Source: an uncultured Bacteroidales bacterium (GTDB lineage: Bacteria > Bacteroidota > Bacteroidia > Bacteroidales > P3). From it: 64,000 nt of DNA. Each line of letters opens with the position of its first letter. Position 1 is the first letter of the stretch. The position numbers and the translations under genes were made by a program. Below, one piece after another: positions 38,596-47,085 of the stretch. The stretch spans positions 1 to 64,000 of the forward strand of contig CASEWE010000008.1 of the NCBI GenBank assembly GCA_949291555.1, given 5' to 3'. The notes beneath the pieces are model-generated. The model was not told where the DNA came from. It saw nothing but the letters and a program-made list of their open reading frames with translations, and searched no databases.

Positions 38596-41160
38596 TTACA
38601 GGTTAGCTACTTTCAGGCTGCGGCCTTGGTTGCGCACGATGTAGACGCCTTGGGACGGCAGCGGGATGCGGCTTTCCGGCCCGGCGTACAGCCGGCGGCC
38701 TTGCAGGTTGAAGACTTCCACCAAGCCGCGGGCGTTTTCCACGTGCAGGACGCCATCCTCCGCATGGGCCCGGAAGGGTTGCGGGGCCGCGGCGCTTTCC
38801 AGCGCGCCAGGCTGTTCATTGCCAAGGCCCGGGACGGCTTGGAGGGCGAACTCCGCTTTGTATTCTTCCCCGCCCAAGCGGGTGTCGTATTCGTAGCGGA
38901 CGGTTTCAGTGGTGAAGCGGAGCAGGCTGCCTTCGATTTCCGTACCCGGCTCCCAGGAAACTCGCGAGAGATCGAAACCCGGAATCAGGCTCAGGTCGTA
39001 GGTGCCGCCTACTTCGGCATCGACCGGGTGGATGTTATCTTGCAAATATATCTCTTTCAAAGCCGGGTTCTGGCTCAGGTCGATGTGGCTGAGCTTGGCT
39101 TCTGCGACCCAAAGCTTCCCCAAGGCCGGATTCCGGCTCAGGTCCAAACTCGTTATCCCGGTATTGTAGCAGTGCAAGGCTTCCAAAGCCGGGTTCTGGC
39201 TCACGTCCAAGCTCGTCAGGCCTGTACTGGAGCAGTACAAATTTTTCAAGGCCGGGTTCTGGCTCACGTCCAAGCTCGTCAGGCCGGTAGAGCTGCAGTA
39301 TAAATATTCTAAGACCGGGTTCTGGGTCACGTCCAAATTCGTTATTCCGGTATTGTTGCAGCCCAAGGCTTTCAAGGCCGGATTCTGGCTCACGTCCAAG
39401 CTCGTTATCCCGGTATTGTCGCAATACAAGGTTTCCAAGGCCGGATTCCGGCTCACGTCCAAGCTCGTTAGCCCGGTATTGTCGCAATACAAGGTTTCCA
39501 AGGCCGGATTCCGGCTCACGTCCAAGCTCGTTAGCCCGGTATTGTCGCAAGCCAAGTAATCCAAGACCGGGTTACGGCTTACATCCAAGCTCGTTAGCCC
39601 GGTATCGGAACAGAACAAGGTTCTCAAGGCCGGGTTCCCGCTCACATCCAAGCTCGTTAGCCCGGTATAGTTGCAATTTAACCATTCCAAAGCCGGATTC
39701 CCGCTCACGTCCAAGCTCGTCAGATCGGTATTGTAGCAACTCAAGTCTTCCAAGGCCGCGTTCCCGCTCACATCCAAGCTCGTCAGCTCGGTATTGTAGC
39801 AGTACAAGGATCTCAAAGCCGGGTTCCCTCTCACGTCCAAATCCGTCAGATTAGTCTCGTAGCAATACAAAGTTTCCAGATTCGGGAAGTGCTCGATGCC
39901 GGAAAGGTCGGAAAGGGGACTCGGCGACCCGCTTTTGCCGGACACATTAATGTTGCTCACCGCCTCGCGCTCGGCATCGCTCAGGCTATCGTTTGCATCG
40001 GTATCGAAGTTTGCCCGCACGTAGGCCCGGAAGACCGAATCGGGAAAATGCTCCGCATCGATGGGCAGCTCGCTTTCCGGAACCGGTTCGGCTTTCAGCG
40101 TGAACAGAACCGTGGCCGGCACCGATGCGCTATTTTCCCCTGCATACCCCGTGGCGTATTCATAGGTAACCTCCGCCGCATGGAACGTAAGGATGGAATC
40201 CGACACGCTTCCCCCTTGCCAGTTGGAGGCCCGGCCCGGGTCGAAGCCCGGAATCCGGCTCAGGTCGTAGGTGCCGCCTACCTCGGCGTTGACTGGGTGG
40301 ATGTTGCCTTCCAAGGCTACCCCTTCCAAAGCCGGGTTCTGGCTCAGGTCGATGTGGCTCAATCCCGAATGGAGGCAATAAAGTTCCTGCAAGGCCGGGT
40401 TCCGGCTCACGTCCAGACTCGTCAATGCAGTATATTCGCAGTGCAAATACTTCAAGGCCGGAGCTCCGCTCACGTCCAAGCTCGTTATCCCGGTATTGTC
40501 GCAATACAAGTATTCCAAGGCCGGGTGCCCGCTCAGGTACAGGCTTGTTATCCCGGTATAGGAAGCAACCAGATACCACAAGGCCAGGTTCCCGCTAACA
40601 TCCAAGCTCGTTATCCCGGTGGCGGAGCAGTCCAGCTCCTTCAAGCCCGGATTCTGGCTCACGTCCAAGCTCGTCAGACCGGTGGAACCGCAGTTCAAGG
40701 CTTCCAAGGCCGGGTTTCCGCTCACATCCAGGCTTGTTATCCCGGTTACGGTGCACTTCAGGATTTCCAGGGCCGGAAGCCCGCTCACATCCAAGCTCGT
40801 CAGATCGGTAAAGTTGCAGTACAATTCCCTCAAGGCCGGGTTCCGGCTCACGTCCAAGCTCGTCAGCGCGGTTTCGGAGCACTCCAAAATTTCCAAGGAG
40901 GGAAAGTATTCAAGGCCTTGCAGCGAGGTCAAGGACGACTCCCGGTGAACGTCTATCCTGGTCACCGCCCCGCGCTCGGCATCGCTCAGGCTCCCGTCCT
41001 GGTCCGTGTCGAAGTTTTCCTGCACGTAGGCCCGGAAAATCTCGTCCGGGAAGCTGGTCTCGTCGATGGCCACCTGGGCGTTGCCCGCAAGCGGCAGCAA
41101 GACAAACAGTCCGGCCGCGGCGGCAAGGGCTGCCCGCGAAAAAAGTCGGTTTCTTTTCAT
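38596..41160 (-). CDS. Secreted internalin-J-like leucine-rich repeat protein with two EF-hand-like segments
   Basis: 854 residues from the ATG at 41160 (MKRNRLFSRAALAAAAGLFVLLPLAGNAQ, a signal peptide). Two copies of one layout: an EF-hand-like loop (FDTDQDGSLSDAE near 50; FDTDANDSLSDAE near 390), then tandem 21-residue repeats of the form LTSLDVSxNPALxxLxCxxTG (about 10 in the first block, about 14 in the second), then a spacer ending NIHPV(N/D)AEVGGTYDLS. One Cys per repeat gives a cysteine ladder like Listeria InlJ. The C-terminus (EVFNLQGRRLYAGPESRIPLPSQGVYIVRN) resembles a T9SS type A sorting domain, though the YPNP box is not seen. Probably exported to the cell surface for protein or glycan binding. 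Confidence 0.85.
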   Translation of the reverse strand: MKRNRLFSRAALAAAAGLFVLLPLAGNAQVAIDETSFPDEIFRAYVQENFDTDQDGSLSDAERGAVTRIDVHRESSLTSLQGLEYFPSLEILECSETALTSLDVSRNPALRELYCNFTDLTSLDVSGLPALEILKCTVTGITSLDVSGNPALEALNCGSTGLTSLDVSQNPGLKELDCSATGITSLDVSGNLALWYLVASYTGITSLYLSGHPALEYLYCDNTGITSLDVSGAPALKYLHCEYTALTSLDVSRNPALQELYCLHSGLSHIDLSQNPALEGVALEGNIHPVNAEVGGTYDLSRIPGFDPGRASNWQGGSVSDSILTFHAAEVTYEYATGYAGENSASVPATVLFTLKAEPVPESELPIDAEHFPDSVFRAYVRANFDTDANDSLSDAEREAVSNINVSGKSGSPSPLSDLSGIEHFPNLETLYCYETNLTDLDVRGNPALRSLYCYNTELTSLDVSGNAALEDLSCYNTDLTSLDVSGNPALEWLNCNYTGLTSLDVSGNPALRTLFCSDTGLTSLDVSRNPVLDYLACDNTGLTSLDVSRNPALETLYCDNTGLTSLDVSRNPALETLYCDNTGITSLDVSQNPALKALGCNNTGITNLDVTQNPVLEYLYCSSTGLTSLDVSQNPALKNLYCSSTGLTSLDVSQNPALEALHCYNTGITSLDLSRNPALGKLWVAEAKLSHIDLSQNPALKEIYLQDNIHPVDAEVGGTYDLSLIPGFDLSRVSWEPGTEIEGSLLRFTTETVRYEYDTRLGGEEYKAEFALQAVPGLGNEQPGALESAAAPQPFRAHAEDGVLHVENARGLVEVFNLQGRRLYAGPESRIPLPSQGVYIVRNQGRSLKVANL
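39418..39543 (-). repeat. Perfect 63-bp tandem duplication within the LRR gene
   Basis: Bases 39418-39480 and 39481-39543 are identical, and identity continues 7 bp further. They encode two identical repeats (LTSLDVSRNPALETLYCDNTG). Adjacent repeats differ at many bases, so this is the newest duplication in the array. Confidence 0.95.
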
Positions 41161-41752
41161 AACCACTGTATTTAAACTTCGTTTTGACCAAAGGCAACGC
41201 ATGGACCCGAGCCTGTCGAGAAAGGCGACCCCGTCCAAACGCTACGCTTGGAGATAGGAACCGGGGTCGAAGTTCCCGAAGCTGAACTTTACGGGATTCC
41301 GCTGTCTCAGGGAAGGGGAAGCGGAAAATACACGTAAAAGTACGAAAGTATTTCTGGATTAACGCCTTCCGTTGGCGAATATTCCTTTTTCGAACATCGA
41401 GCCTGCAGACCTGCCGGCGTGCCGGCAATCGCCGCCATCCCGCGCTGCCCTTCGAAACGGCCCGGCCGCAAGTCCGCCCGAAGCCGCCATTCCGCCATAG
41501 CCCGGCCAAGGTTCGCCCGAAAAAGCGTTCCCGATAATCCCGAAAAACCGTAACTTTACTATTTCCTTTTCCGGCATTCCGCCCGGCGTTTCCCCGGCCC
41601 GGCAAACCGCGGAAAGCGGACGTTCCCTTCCGTTAAACGAACCAGACCGTCCGCCTTGCACCCGCCCGCCTCGGGATACGCCCGGGAAACCGGGAAAAGG
41701 CGTTCCCGCTTCAAGGGAAGCCGAAATCCTGACATTTGCAAAAACAAAAGCC
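41161..41752. other. Divergent intergenic region
   Basis: 592 bp between the LRR gene (minus) and the yqeY-like gene (plus). An AT-rich patch at 41325-41365 carries a possible minus-strand -7 element. Toward the plus gene, GACATTTGC near 41730 weakly resembles a -7 box. No gene is supported. Confidence 0.45.
41343..41350 (-). promoter_or_regulatory. Possible -7 element of the LRR gene (TACTTTCG)
   Basis: Minus-strand TACTTTCG differs by one base from TAnnTTTG and lies in the only AT-rich stretch upstream of the gene; leader of about 180 nt. Confidence 0.35.
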
Positions 41753-42202
41753 ATGAGCCTTTTCGAACAAATCAGCAACGACATCAAGTCCGCCATGCTG
41801 GCGCACGAAACCGTGAAACTGGCCGCTTTGCGCGGCGTGAAGAAAGAATTCCTCGAAGCCAAGACCTCGAAAAACGCCAACGGGGAGCTCGACGATGAAA
41901 CCGCCGTGAAAATCCTTCGGAAAATGGTGAAGCAGCGCAAGGAATCGGCTGCCATCTTCCAGCAGCAGAACCGGGCCGATTTGGCCGAAAACGAATTGTC
42001 GGAAGCCGGTTTCATCGAAGCCTACCTCCCCAAGCAGCCCGATGCCGGGGAAATCGAGGCCGAAGTAAGGGAAATCATCGCCCAGACCGGGGCCGAAGGC
42101 ATGAAGGACATGGGAAAAGTGATGGGCGCGGCCTCCAAGAAAATGGCCGGGAAAGTCGACGGGAAAACCCTTTCGGACATTGTGAAGAAACTCCTCGCCT
42201 GA
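41753..42202 (+). CDS. GatB/YqeY domain protein
   Basis: 149 residues, entirely a YqeY domain: MSLFEQISNDIKSAM, LAALRGVKKEFLEAKTS, ETAVKILRKMVKQRKESAAIF, EAYLPKQPDAGEIEAEVREII, GMKDMGKVMGAASKKMAGKVDGKTLSDIVKKLL. The domain is the tail domain of GatB amidotransferase; free-standing YqeY proteins are cytoplasmic, may bind tRNA, and have no agreed function. Confidence 0.93.
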   Translation: MSLFEQISNDIKSAMLAHETVKLAALRGVKKEFLEAKTSKNANGELDDETAVKILRKMVKQRKESAAIFQQQNRADLAENELSEAGFIEAYLPKQPDAGEIEAEVREIIAQTGAEGMKDMGKVMGAASKKMAGKVDGKTLSDIVKKLLA

Positions 42203-42224
42203 TTCCTGTTTTATTATTGCAATC

Positions 42225-42249
42225 TACTATAAACAAATTAATTATAGTA
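42225..42249. promoter_or_regulatory. AT-rich 8-bp inverted repeat before ispG
   Basis: TACTATAA and TTATAGTA flank a 9-nt spacer in an AT-only island 48 bp before the ispG start. The symmetry and composition suggest a protein-binding operator or part of a promoter; no U-tract follows, so it is not a terminator. Confidence 0.4.
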
Positions 42250-42296
42250 TAATTCGCCCGGATTATACCCCTGCCCCCACCTAACAAGACCCTGCC

Positions 42297-43721
42297 ATGC
42301 AAGACGCATTGCCTACGCCCGAAGTAAGAATAGGGAACCTGCGCATGGGCGGAGAGAACCCGGTGGTTGTCCAGTCCATGACCAACACCGACACGATGGA
42401 CACCCATGCCACCGTGGCCCAATGCAAACGCCTTTTCGACTGCGGCTGCCAATTGGTACGCATCACCGCCCCCGGCCTGAAAGAAGCCCGGAACTTGGAA
42501 GCCATCAAGAACCGCCTGGTGCAAAGCGGCTACCAAGGCCCGATTGCCGCCGACATCCACTTCCTGCCCGAAGCCGCGCTGCTATCGGCCGCCATCGTGG
42601 AGAAAGTGCGTATCAACCCGGGCAATTACTGCGACCGGAAAACCGGCAAGACCTCCTTCAGCATGGAAGAGCAAGCCGCCGAACGCGCCCGTATCGCCCA
42701 ACGCATCGCTCCCTTGCTCGAAACCTGCAAGAAGCACCAAACGGCCCTCCGCATCGGGGTCAACCAAGGTTCGCTTTCGGAAAGGATGATCTTCCGTTAC
42801 GGGAATACCCCGCAAGCTTTGGTGGAAAGCGCGCTGGAATTCATCGGGATTTGCCGGGAACAAGGCTTCGACCAGATCGTGGTCTCCCTCAAATCGAGCC
42901 GGGTCCAGACCATGACGCGCTCGGTCAGGCTTCTATCCGAACGGATGAAAGCGAGCGGCCTGGCCTATCCCTTGCACTTGGGGGTAACCGAGGCCGGCGA
43001 AGGAGAAGACGCCCGCTTGGCTTCGGCTATCGGCATCGGAAGCCTGCTGAAAGACGGGATCGGCAATACCATCCGGGTTTCGCTCACGGAAGATCCCGAA
43101 AACGAGATCCCGGTGGCCCGCCGGATCATCGAAGCGGCCCGCCACCTCCGGCAGGGAACGGCCCTCGGCCAATGGAAAGGCAACACTTACTTTTTCCCTT
43201 GCGGGGAAAACGGCTCCGCCGGAAAGGAATGCCCGAAAGACAAGGAATACCTGAAAACAGAAGCCGCCATAGCCATCGGCTCGCGCTTGCTCGAAACCGG
43301 AAAAAGCGGGAATGCCGCCAACGGGAATTACCAAGCCGGCGGGCCGGCCTTCCCGGAAGAAGAGGCGAAAAGGCTGGCCGACGACCTTTACCAGGCGGCC
43401 GGGTTACGCTTCCACAAGACCCGTTTCATCGCCTGCCCTTCCTGCGGCCGAACCCGATACGACATCCAGGCGGCCTTGGCGAAAGTCAAAGCCCGTTTCC
43501 CCGATTATCCCGACCTGACCATCGCCGTGATGGGCTGCATCGTGAACGGGCCGGGCGAAATGGCCGATGCCGATTTCGGCTACATCGGATGCGGGAACGG
43601 GAAAGTGAACCTCTACCAAGCCGGATGCTTGGCAAAAACGCAAGTACCGGAAGCCGAGGCCTTGGACGAACTGGAAAAACTCGTTGAAAAAGCGCGGAAC
43701 GGACAGAAGTCCGGAGAATAA
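42297..43721 (+). CDS. ispG: 4-hydroxy-3-methylbut-2-enyl diphosphate synthase
   Basis: 474 residues. It converts MEcPP to HMBPP in the MEP isoprenoid pathway using a [4Fe-4S] cluster. TIM-barrel start (VRIGNLRMGGENPVVVQSMTNTDTMD), ADIHFLP, KVRINPGNY, IVVSLKSSRV, then the cluster domain with CPSCGR and GCIVNGPGEMADADFGYIGCG giving three Cys and one Glu ligand. Relative to E. coli IspG (372) there are about 85 extra residues between LTEDPENEIPVARRII and FIACPSCGR; plant and many Bacteroidota enzymes carry a larger insert (A* domain) there, so this one looks reduced. Confidence 0.95.
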   Translation: MQDALPTPEVRIGNLRMGGENPVVVQSMTNTDTMDTHATVAQCKRLFDCGCQLVRITAPGLKEARNLEAIKNRLVQSGYQGPIAADIHFLPEAALLSAAIVEKVRINPGNYCDRKTGKTSFSMEEQAAERARIAQRIAPLLETCKKHQTALRIGVNQGSLSERMIFRYGNTPQALVESALEFIGICREQGFDQIVVSLKSSRVQTMTRSVRLLSERMKASGLAYPLHLGVTEAGEGEDARLASAIGIGSLLKDGIGNTIRVSLTEDPENEIPVARRIIEAARHLRQGTALGQWKGNTYFFPCGENGSAGKECPKDKEYLKTEAAIAIGSRLLETGKSGNAANGNYQAGGPAFPEEEAKRLADDLYQAAGLRFHKTRFIACPSCGRTRYDIQAALAKVKARFPDYPDLTIAVMGCIVNGPGEMADADFGYIGCGNGKVNLYQAGCLAKTQVPEAEALDELEKLVEKARNGQKSGE

Positions 43722-43792
43722 ACGGGGAATAAAGGAGCAGGGCCATGTCCCCCGGCCCGGCGAGCAGGCTTGACCGCTGCAACACCGGGGGA

Positions 43793-43950
43793 AAAACCGG
43801 CAAGCAAGAACGATTCCCGCCCCGCACAGAACTGGAATGACCTGCATGCCGAAAGGAAAACCGGCAAGCAAGAACGATTCCCGCCCCGCACAGAACTGGA
43901 ATGACCTGCATGCCGAAAGGAAAACCGGCAAGCAAGAACGATTCCCGCCC
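43793..43950 (+). repeat. 64-bp tandem repeat, about 2.5 copies
   Basis: Units start at 43793, 43857 and 43921 with AAAACCGGCAAGCAAGAACG. The first two are identical over 64 bp; the third matches for 30 bp then diverges. It lies in the 320-bp gap between the convergent ispG and flavodoxin/ferredoxin genes. The gap has no supported gene. Confidence 0.95.
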
Positions 43951-44041
43951 TGACCGGGGGCCGCAGCCAAGAGGCTTGGCCGGAGTCCGCGGCCATGAAG
44001 GGCATCAAGAGCGCCCCAGCGGTGGCGAAGGCCGCCAAGGA

Positions 44042-44923
44042 TTATTCCCGCCCTTCCGCTTCCGAAAGCAGGAACCAGACCGGTTCGGCGCGGCGGCCGG
44101 CGTACATGGCTTCCAATTCTTCCTTGTGGTAAAGATAGCCCGGGTCGTCGTAGTAGCGGGCCCCTTGCGGGCATTTCTTGATGCAGGCCCCGCATTTGAT
44201 GCAGATTCCCGTGTATTCTTCCACGTTCTCCCTTCTGATGGAACCCATCGGGCACACATCGGCGCACCGTTTGCAATCGTTGCATTTCGCCCGATCCACG
44301 CGCGGCTTCACCTTCCGTATGTCGATTCCGGCCCCATGCCGGTCGCGCGGCTGGTAGTAAACCCGTTCTTCCTGCGAACGTCCCGGCACGGGCAAAACCC
44401 GGACGCCGGCCCGGACTTCGCCTGCAGGCCCCTCCGGCCGCCCCGCCAGCATGCGTTCCGCTTCCTTGCCGGCAGCCTGCGCAAAAACCGCGGCCTTGGC
44501 CAAGTCGTCCGCATCGGGGCGGCCGGCCCCCAGGACGGTCGAGAACGAGTGTTCGCCCACAAAAGCGCCGGCGGCCACGACCACGGCCCCGGCTTGGGAA
44601 AGCAGGTCGCGGATTTCGGCCAAAGCGTCATCGAAGTTCCGGTTCCCGTACACGCAAACCGCCACGGCCAGCGCCCCTTCCGCCCGCATCGTCCCCAAGA
44701 ATTTGAGCAAGACATTCGGAACCCGCCCGGCATAGACCGGCGTGCCGAAGACCACCACATCGTCTTGGGAAAAAACCAAAGGCTCGTTCCGGGCCGAAGG
44801 CAAAGTGAAATCCGCTTCTTCGAAAGGCAATGCCAAGGAAGAGGCCATTTCCCGGGCTATGTGGCAGACAACGGCCCGGGTCGTTCCGGTAGGACTGAAA
44901 AAAACAGCTTTGACTTTTTTCAT
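44042..44923 (-). CDS. EFR1-family flavodoxin-ferredoxin fusion
   Basis: 293 residues from the ATG at 44923. Residues 1-160 are a flavodoxin-like domain with the FMN phosphate loop SPTGTTRAV (9-17), then VVVFGTPVYAGRVPN and VAVCVYGNRNFDDAL. Residues about 215-275 hold two [4Fe-4S] motifs: CNDCKRCADVCP and CIKCGACIKKCP. This is the EFR1 arrangement, an electron carrier of anaerobes. Its partner is unknown; flanking genes do not identify it. The 283 bp upstream contain two copies of AGCACGGGATTTT 20 bp apart (45001, 45021). Confidence 0.9.
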   Translation of the reverse strand: MKKVKAVFFSPTGTTRAVVCHIAREMASSLALPFEEADFTLPSARNEPLVFSQDDVVVFGTPVYAGRVPNVLLKFLGTMRAEGALAVAVCVYGNRNFDDALAEIRDLLSQAGAVVVAAGAFVGEHSFSTVLGAGRPDADDLAKAAVFAQAAGKEAERMLAGRPEGPAGEVRAGVRVLPVPGRSQEERVYYQPRDRHGAGIDIRKVKPRVDRAKCNDCKRCADVCPMGSIRRENVEEYTGICIKCGACIKKCPQGARYYDDPGYLYHKEELEAMYAGRRAEPVWFLLSEAEGRE

Positions 44924-45069
44924 GATCGGTTCTTTTGAAAAACGCAAAGAAAAGCGGCCTCCCGCGCCCCGGGCCGGCTTTCCGGCTGTAGTCCTGCCGC
45001 AGCACGGGATTTTACCCCGTAGCACGGGATTTTGCCGAAGCCGGATTGCAAACCGCCTCTTATTTCCTG

Positions 45070-45077
45070 CAAAATTA
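45070..45077 (-). promoter_or_regulatory. -7 promoter element (TAATTTTG)
   Basis: Minus-strand TAATTTTG about 147 bp upstream of the flavodoxin-ferredoxin start; no -33 TTG at the normal spacing. Confidence 0.45.
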
Positions 45078-45206
45078 CGGTTTTCTTCTCCTTGCCCGGT
45101 TATCCGGCCCGGAACGCCCGGTTCCCCGCCAAAGCCATTCCCCGGTTCCAAACCGCGCAACGGCGACTTCCCGTGGCGGAACACCTTCCCGCCCCGGATC
45201 GCCGGT

Positions 45207-46889
45207 TCAAAGCAATTCCACTACCCAGGCTTTCCGCGGGGAAACAGGAACCGGCGCCTCCCCGGTTCCAAGCCCTGTCCCGGGCCTTTCTTCCTTTCCC
45301 GGACAAGGGAAATTAATCTTATAGCGTTCGTCTATCCGGTACCCGGCCACCCAGACAATCGCTTGGCCCGAGCACAAGAGCCAAACCGACTCGCGTTCCA
45401 CGCTGCCTAACTTGGCATCCTTGAAAAAATCGCTCAGTTTCCGGAAGCCTTTCGACCCCAAGGGCTTGAACCGGTCTCCCGCTTGCCAGTGCCGCCAAAA
45501 GAGCGGAAATTCCAGCTTCTCGAAAGCCAAATAGGCTTTGCGGGGCGAAGGGTCTATCCGGGACAGGCTCTCCACCTCGGCCGGGTATTGCCGGCAAGCC
45601 GGTCCGTCCCCGCCATTGCCGGGCTTCCCGCACAAGCTTGCGGCCCGAGCCGCCATGCCCGTAGCTTCCCGGGCAACAAACCGCAAGTCCGATGAAACCA
45701 GTTTCCGCAACGGGTCGCAAGCGGTCGCGCCCTTTTCCGGGAAAAAGAACAAGCACCGCCAGCCTTGCGGTTCGCGCACGATCCAAACGGTGTTCTCCGT
45801 ATTCTCGAACACTTTTCCGGAAAAGCCCTGCCGGCAATTTTCCAGGAATTGCGCTATCTGCTTTCGGCTGAAACCGCGTTCGCGCAAATAAAGTTCCCAG
45901 AACAAATCCTTTTGCCGGCCCAAGGCATCCAAATCCCTTCCCGGCAGGAATTCCTGGATAGAGGGGAAATAACCTGCCAAGGCCCGGGCAGGAAAAGCCC
46001 GGAAAATTTCCTCGGCCCGGCTTTTCCCGACAGGCGCTTGCTTCAAAATCCGCCCGGCCTGCTCCCGGTACCAGGAATCGAGCAAGATATCGGCCTCCCG
46101 CAAGGTCCCCATGCTTTGGGCCAGCTTGCAGGAAAACCCGGGGCAGACCTGCTCCAAGAGCGGCAAGACCGAATGGCGGATCCGGTTGCGCAAATAAATT
46201 TCCTCCCGGTTGGTGCTGTCTTCGACAAAATCGAGATGATGGCGGAGGGCATACGCTGCTATGTCTTTCCGCCGGGCAAAAAGCAAGGGCCGGAGAAAGG
46301 CCCCGTTTTCCCCGCTGGCAGGCAACATGCCCCGCAAGCCTTTCACGCCGCTTCCCCGGAAAAGATTAAGGAAAAATGTCTCGGCATTGTCATCGGCATG
46401 ATGGGCCAGCAGGCAGGCTTCGTAACCGGATTCCTTCATGAGACGGGAAAAAAATCCATAACGCAATTCCCGGGCCGCCATCTCGATCGATATTCCCTTC
46501 TCTTTCGCGTACGCGCGGGTATCGAATTTCTCCACGAAAAGCTTCCAGCCCGGAATCCGCGCCCATTTCCCGGCCAGATCCCGCACAAAGGCCTCATCCC
46601 TGTCCGACTCGCTGCCTCTCAGCTGGAAATTGCAATGCACCAAGCCGACTTCCGCTTTCACGCTCGTTTCCACGTCCGTTGCCTTGCCCGTCCCGGCTCC
46701 GTCGCCGCCTTCCTCAGGCAAGGCGGGCAAGAACGCGGAAAGCCTGTCTGCTGTTGAAAAACGGGCCATCAGATGGGCCAGTACGACCGAATCGACCCCG
46801 CCGCTAAGCGCCAAAAGGAACTTGCGCTTCCCCTCGAACAGCTTTTCCGAACGAACAAATCGGCAAAATTCCCGGTACATGGCTTTCAA
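45207..46889 (-). CDS. tilS: tRNA(Ile)-lysidine synthetase
   Basis: 560 residues from the ATG at 46889 (an alternative ATG is 9 bp inside). ATP PP-loop SGGVDS at 29-34; family blocks VHCNFQLRGSESDRDEAFVRDLA, KGISIEMAARELRYGFF, LLAHHADDNAETFFLNLFRGSGVKGLRGM, DSTNREEIYLRNRIRHSVLPLL; C-terminal domain ending LPxWxxGDRFKPLGSKGFRKLSDFFKDAK-like (here HWQAGDRFKPLG). Modifies C34 of the AUA-reading tRNA to lysidine. About 100 residues longer than usual, with Gly/Glu/Thr-rich insertion near 55-85 and extra residues near 405-440 and at the C-terminus. Confidence 0.96.
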   Translation of the reverse strand: MKAMYREFCRFVRSEKLFEGKRKFLLALSGGVDSVVLAHLMARFSTADRLSAFLPALPEEGGDGAGTGKATDVETSVKAEVGLVHCNFQLRGSESDRDEAFVRDLAGKWARIPGWKLFVEKFDTRAYAKEKGISIEMAARELRYGFFSRLMKESGYEACLLAHHADDNAETFFLNLFRGSGVKGLRGMLPASGENGAFLRPLLFARRKDIAAYALRHHLDFVEDSTNREEIYLRNRIRHSVLPLLEQVCPGFSCKLAQSMGTLREADILLDSWYREQAGRILKQAPVGKSRAEEIFRAFPARALAGYFPSIQEFLPGRDLDALGRQKDLFWELYLRERGFSRKQIAQFLENCRQGFSGKVFENTENTVWIVREPQGWRCLFFFPEKGATACDPLRKLVSSDLRFVAREATGMAARAASLCGKPGNGGDGPACRQYPAEVESLSRIDPSPRKAYLAFEKLEFPLFWRHWQAGDRFKPLGSKGFRKLSDFFKDAKLGSVERESVWLLCSGQAIVWVAGYRIDERYKINFPCPGKEERPGTGLGTGEAPVPVSPRKAWVVELL

Positions 46890-47085
46890 AAAGATATTTC
46901 CCGGGAAAAGAAATTTCCCGGGAATGAAAATAGCTGCGAAACGGAAAACAACCTGCCGGAAGCGTTCCGGAAATCCTCCCGCTCCATTGGAAAGGGGACG
47001 GATTCCGAACGCAAGCCGTGCGTTCCGCGTCCGCTTGGCGGCCGTAACCGGCTAACCGGCTCATGGCTGCCGCCGGCTTGCCGGC

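Noticed and set aside
43793..43950. CRISPR-like array
   Set aside because: The units are 64-bp head-to-tail copies with no unique spacers and no cas genes.
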